DNA of 64,000 nucleotides from Pseudomonas grimontii (GTDB lineage Bacteria; Pseudomonadota; Gammaproteobacteria; Pseudomonadales; Pseudomonadaceae). Every line of letters begins with the position of its first letter. Position 1 is the first letter of the stretch. The notes under the pieces were generated by a model. That model made no database searches. It saw nothing but the letters and a program-made list of their open reading frames with translations, and was not told where the DNA came from. A program made the translations under genes and the position numbers. The stretch is taken from positions 62,001-126,000 of the forward strand of contig NZ_VFES01000002.1 of NCBI RefSeq assembly GCF_007858185.1. The letters are read 5' to 3'. Positions 62,717 to 64,000 of this stretch are shown here, in pieces.

Positions 62717-63164
62717 GTGGGGTCCTCATTGTGTTCATTGCGATCTTCGCTGTTGGGCCGCCTTCCTGGCGAGGCGCCAAGCTAGCATAGCGTCTTGATG
62801 GCGGCCAACAGCGCGGCGGGCGGTAAACGGGCGGTGTGCGGCAGGGTGTCGCATCGGCACAGCAGCGTGTCGCGCCATCAACAACCGAACAACCGTTTGA
62901 ACCCATGAATACCGCAGGCTTCGCGTAAAAAAGGGCGCGATGGTGCCAGCTTTGGCCGGGTGTTGGAAGGGTTAAACGGGCAAACGGTACCTATAGGCCC
63001 TTTTATGGCGCGCCGCGTACTTCTTGTGTGTGTTTTTGGTGCGCTGGTTCGTCTTGAAAGTGAGTCGCACGGTAACGCTATAGCTAAATGCCATTGTTCT
63101 CAATGACTTGCGACGACTGTTGAATCGTCCTACAGGCCGCGTCAATCGCGGTCTTGTAACATTT
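62717..63164. other. divergent intergenic region between ABC operon and permease gene
   Basis: About 450 bases without a supported gene. Short frames on both strands have no ribosome binding site. The left part must hold the promoter of the ABC transporter operon; the right part would carry the enhancer sites of the sigma-54 promoter, but no clear dyad was identified. Confidence 0.5.
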
Positions 63165-63180
63165 TGGCGCAAATCTTGCG
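63165..63180 (+). promoter_or_regulatory. sigma-54 promoter of the GABA permease gene
   Basis: TGGCGCAAATCTTGCG matches TGGCACGNNNNTTGCW with the GG and GC doublets exactly ten bases apart. It lies 93 bases before the permease start, so the mRNA would begin near 63192. Confidence 0.75.
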
Positions 63181-63272
63181 TAAAAAATAAAGAACGCCCT
63201 GTTGGTTTCTTTTCACGAGGAAGAGCCCAGGCCGGGCGGACCGTTTTCGCAATTCCTCGCAAAGGTGTGTCA

Positions 63273-64000
63273 ATGAGTAGTACGCAAAGCTCCAATGACC
63301 TCGAACAGGGGCTCAAACCGCGTCACGTCACCATGCTGTCGATTGCCGGCGTTATTGGTGCCGGTTTGTTTGTCGGCTCCGGCCACGCGATTGCTGCCGC
63401 CGGCCCTGCGGTCCTGCTGGCGTATGCCGCAGCGGGTACGCTGGTGGTATTGGTGATGCGCATGCTGGCCGAAATGGCCGTGGCGTCGCCGGACACCGGT
63501 TCGTTCTCCACCTACGCCGACCGTGCGATCGGTCACTGGGCCGGTTTTACCATCGGCTGGCTGTACTGGTGGTTCTGGGTGCTGGTGATTCCGTTGGAAG
63601 CCAACGCCGCCGCGACCATTCTCCACGCCTGGTTCCCGGATGTGGCCATCTGGGCCTTTACGCTGATCATCACCTTGCTGCTGACGGCGACCAACCTGTT
63701 CAGTGTGAAGAACTACGGTGAGTTCGAGTTCTGGTTTGCGCTGATCAAAGTCGTGGCGATCGTGGGCTTTGTGATCCTCGGCCTGGCGGCGATTTTCGGC
63801 TTCCTGCCGACCAGCCAGGTCAGCGGCGTGTCGCACCTCTTTGACACCCAAGGCTTTATGCCCAACGGCATGGGCGCGGTATTGGCCGCGATCCTGACCA
63901 CCATGTTCTCCTTCATGGGCACCGAGATCGTCACCATTGCAGCGGCCGAATCGAAGAACCCAGGCCAGCAAATCACCAAGGCCACCAACTCGGTGATCTG
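63273..64000 (+). CDS. gabP: GABA/amino-acid permease, APC family (3' end outside window)
   Basis: The frame starts at ATG 63273 and is open to the end of the window (242 codons). It reads MSSTQSSNDLEQGLKPRHVT followed by MLSIAGVIGAGLFVGSGHAI, the first helix and the consensus glycine-rich segment of the amino-acid permease (APC) family, then EMAVASPDTGSFSTYADRAI. Six to seven of the usual twelve membrane segments are present. The sequence is very like pseudomonad gamma-aminobutyrate permeases, though other APC members cannot be excluded. Sigma-54 control fits nitrogen-regulated or inducible amino-acid uptake. Confidence 0.85.
   Translation, partial: MSSTQSSNDLEQGLKPRHVTMLSIAGVIGAGLFVGSGHAIAAAGPAVLLAYAAAGTLVVLVMRMLAEMAVASPDTGSFSTYADRAIGHWAGFTIGWLYWWFWVLVIPLEANAAATILHAWFPDVAIWAFTLIITLLLTATNLFSVKNYGEFEFWFALIKVVAIVGFVILGLAAIFGFLPTSQVSGVSHLFDTQGFMPNGMGAVLAAILTTMFSFMGTEIVTIAAAESKNPGQQITKATNSVI

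Overview
The window is high-GC chromosomal DNA from a fluorescent Pseudomonas, most likely a P. fluorescens SBW25-type strain. Three things point there: the ten-gene acetylated-cellulose operon wssABCDEFGHIJ, which defines SBW25; the gene order hslO-pckA ... fdhD, lysM, nudE, cysQ ... dctBD-rml, which I recall from the corresponding part of P. aeruginosa PAO1; and the short palindromic REP pairs typical of P. fluorescens. These statements rest on recognition, not on a database search.

Layout. 1-9300: 3' end of hslO (Hsp33), pckA, a DMT permease, a locally AT-richer pair (hypothetical + DUF1493), a Fic toxin with its small overlapping YhfG-type antitoxin, a DUF2135/TPR protein, a second RecQ-type helicase and a hotdog thioesterase. 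9300-17500: glycine-zipper protein, an FdhF/YdeP-type molybdenum oxidoreductase with fdhD and an OxyR-like LysR regulator, the LysM/BON protein, and the yrfG / nudE-cysQ nucleotide-housekeeping cluster. 17500-24140: a minus-strand run of overlapping genes, a thioesterase, the dctB/dctD two-component pair and the complete dTDP-L-rhamnose operon rfbBACD. 24247-33700: a three-domain APH/M23-like/aminotransferase fusion, agmatine deiminase, a Fur-box-preceded siderophore receptor, an OprD porin behind a possible small RNA, and a DUF3077 gene behind a structured leader.

34200-41540: a probable small genomic island ending at an intact tRNA-Thr(UGU). It carries a P4-type integrase next to the tRNA, a second integrase with two small partner ORFs (one broken), an SDR-LtrA-LysR cargo operon, a DnaA-box cluster and several very long perfect hairpins. 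Its distal end has a degenerate copy of the tRNA 3' end.

41700-58300: the wss operon. WssB/C/E polymerise and export cellulose, WssD is the GH8 cellulase, WssF/G/H/I form an alginate-type O-acetylation module, and WssA and WssJ are paralogous MinD/BcsQ-like proteins at the two ends. The leaders of wssA and wssJ share sequence blocks at matching distances, and the wssA leader holds an intrinsic-terminator hairpin just before the start codon.

58500-64000: a polar amino-acid ABC transporter (ATPase, binding protein, two permeases) whose last permease overlaps a methyltransferase gene, then a well-formed sigma-54 promoter and the 5' part of a GABA permease gene that leaves the window.
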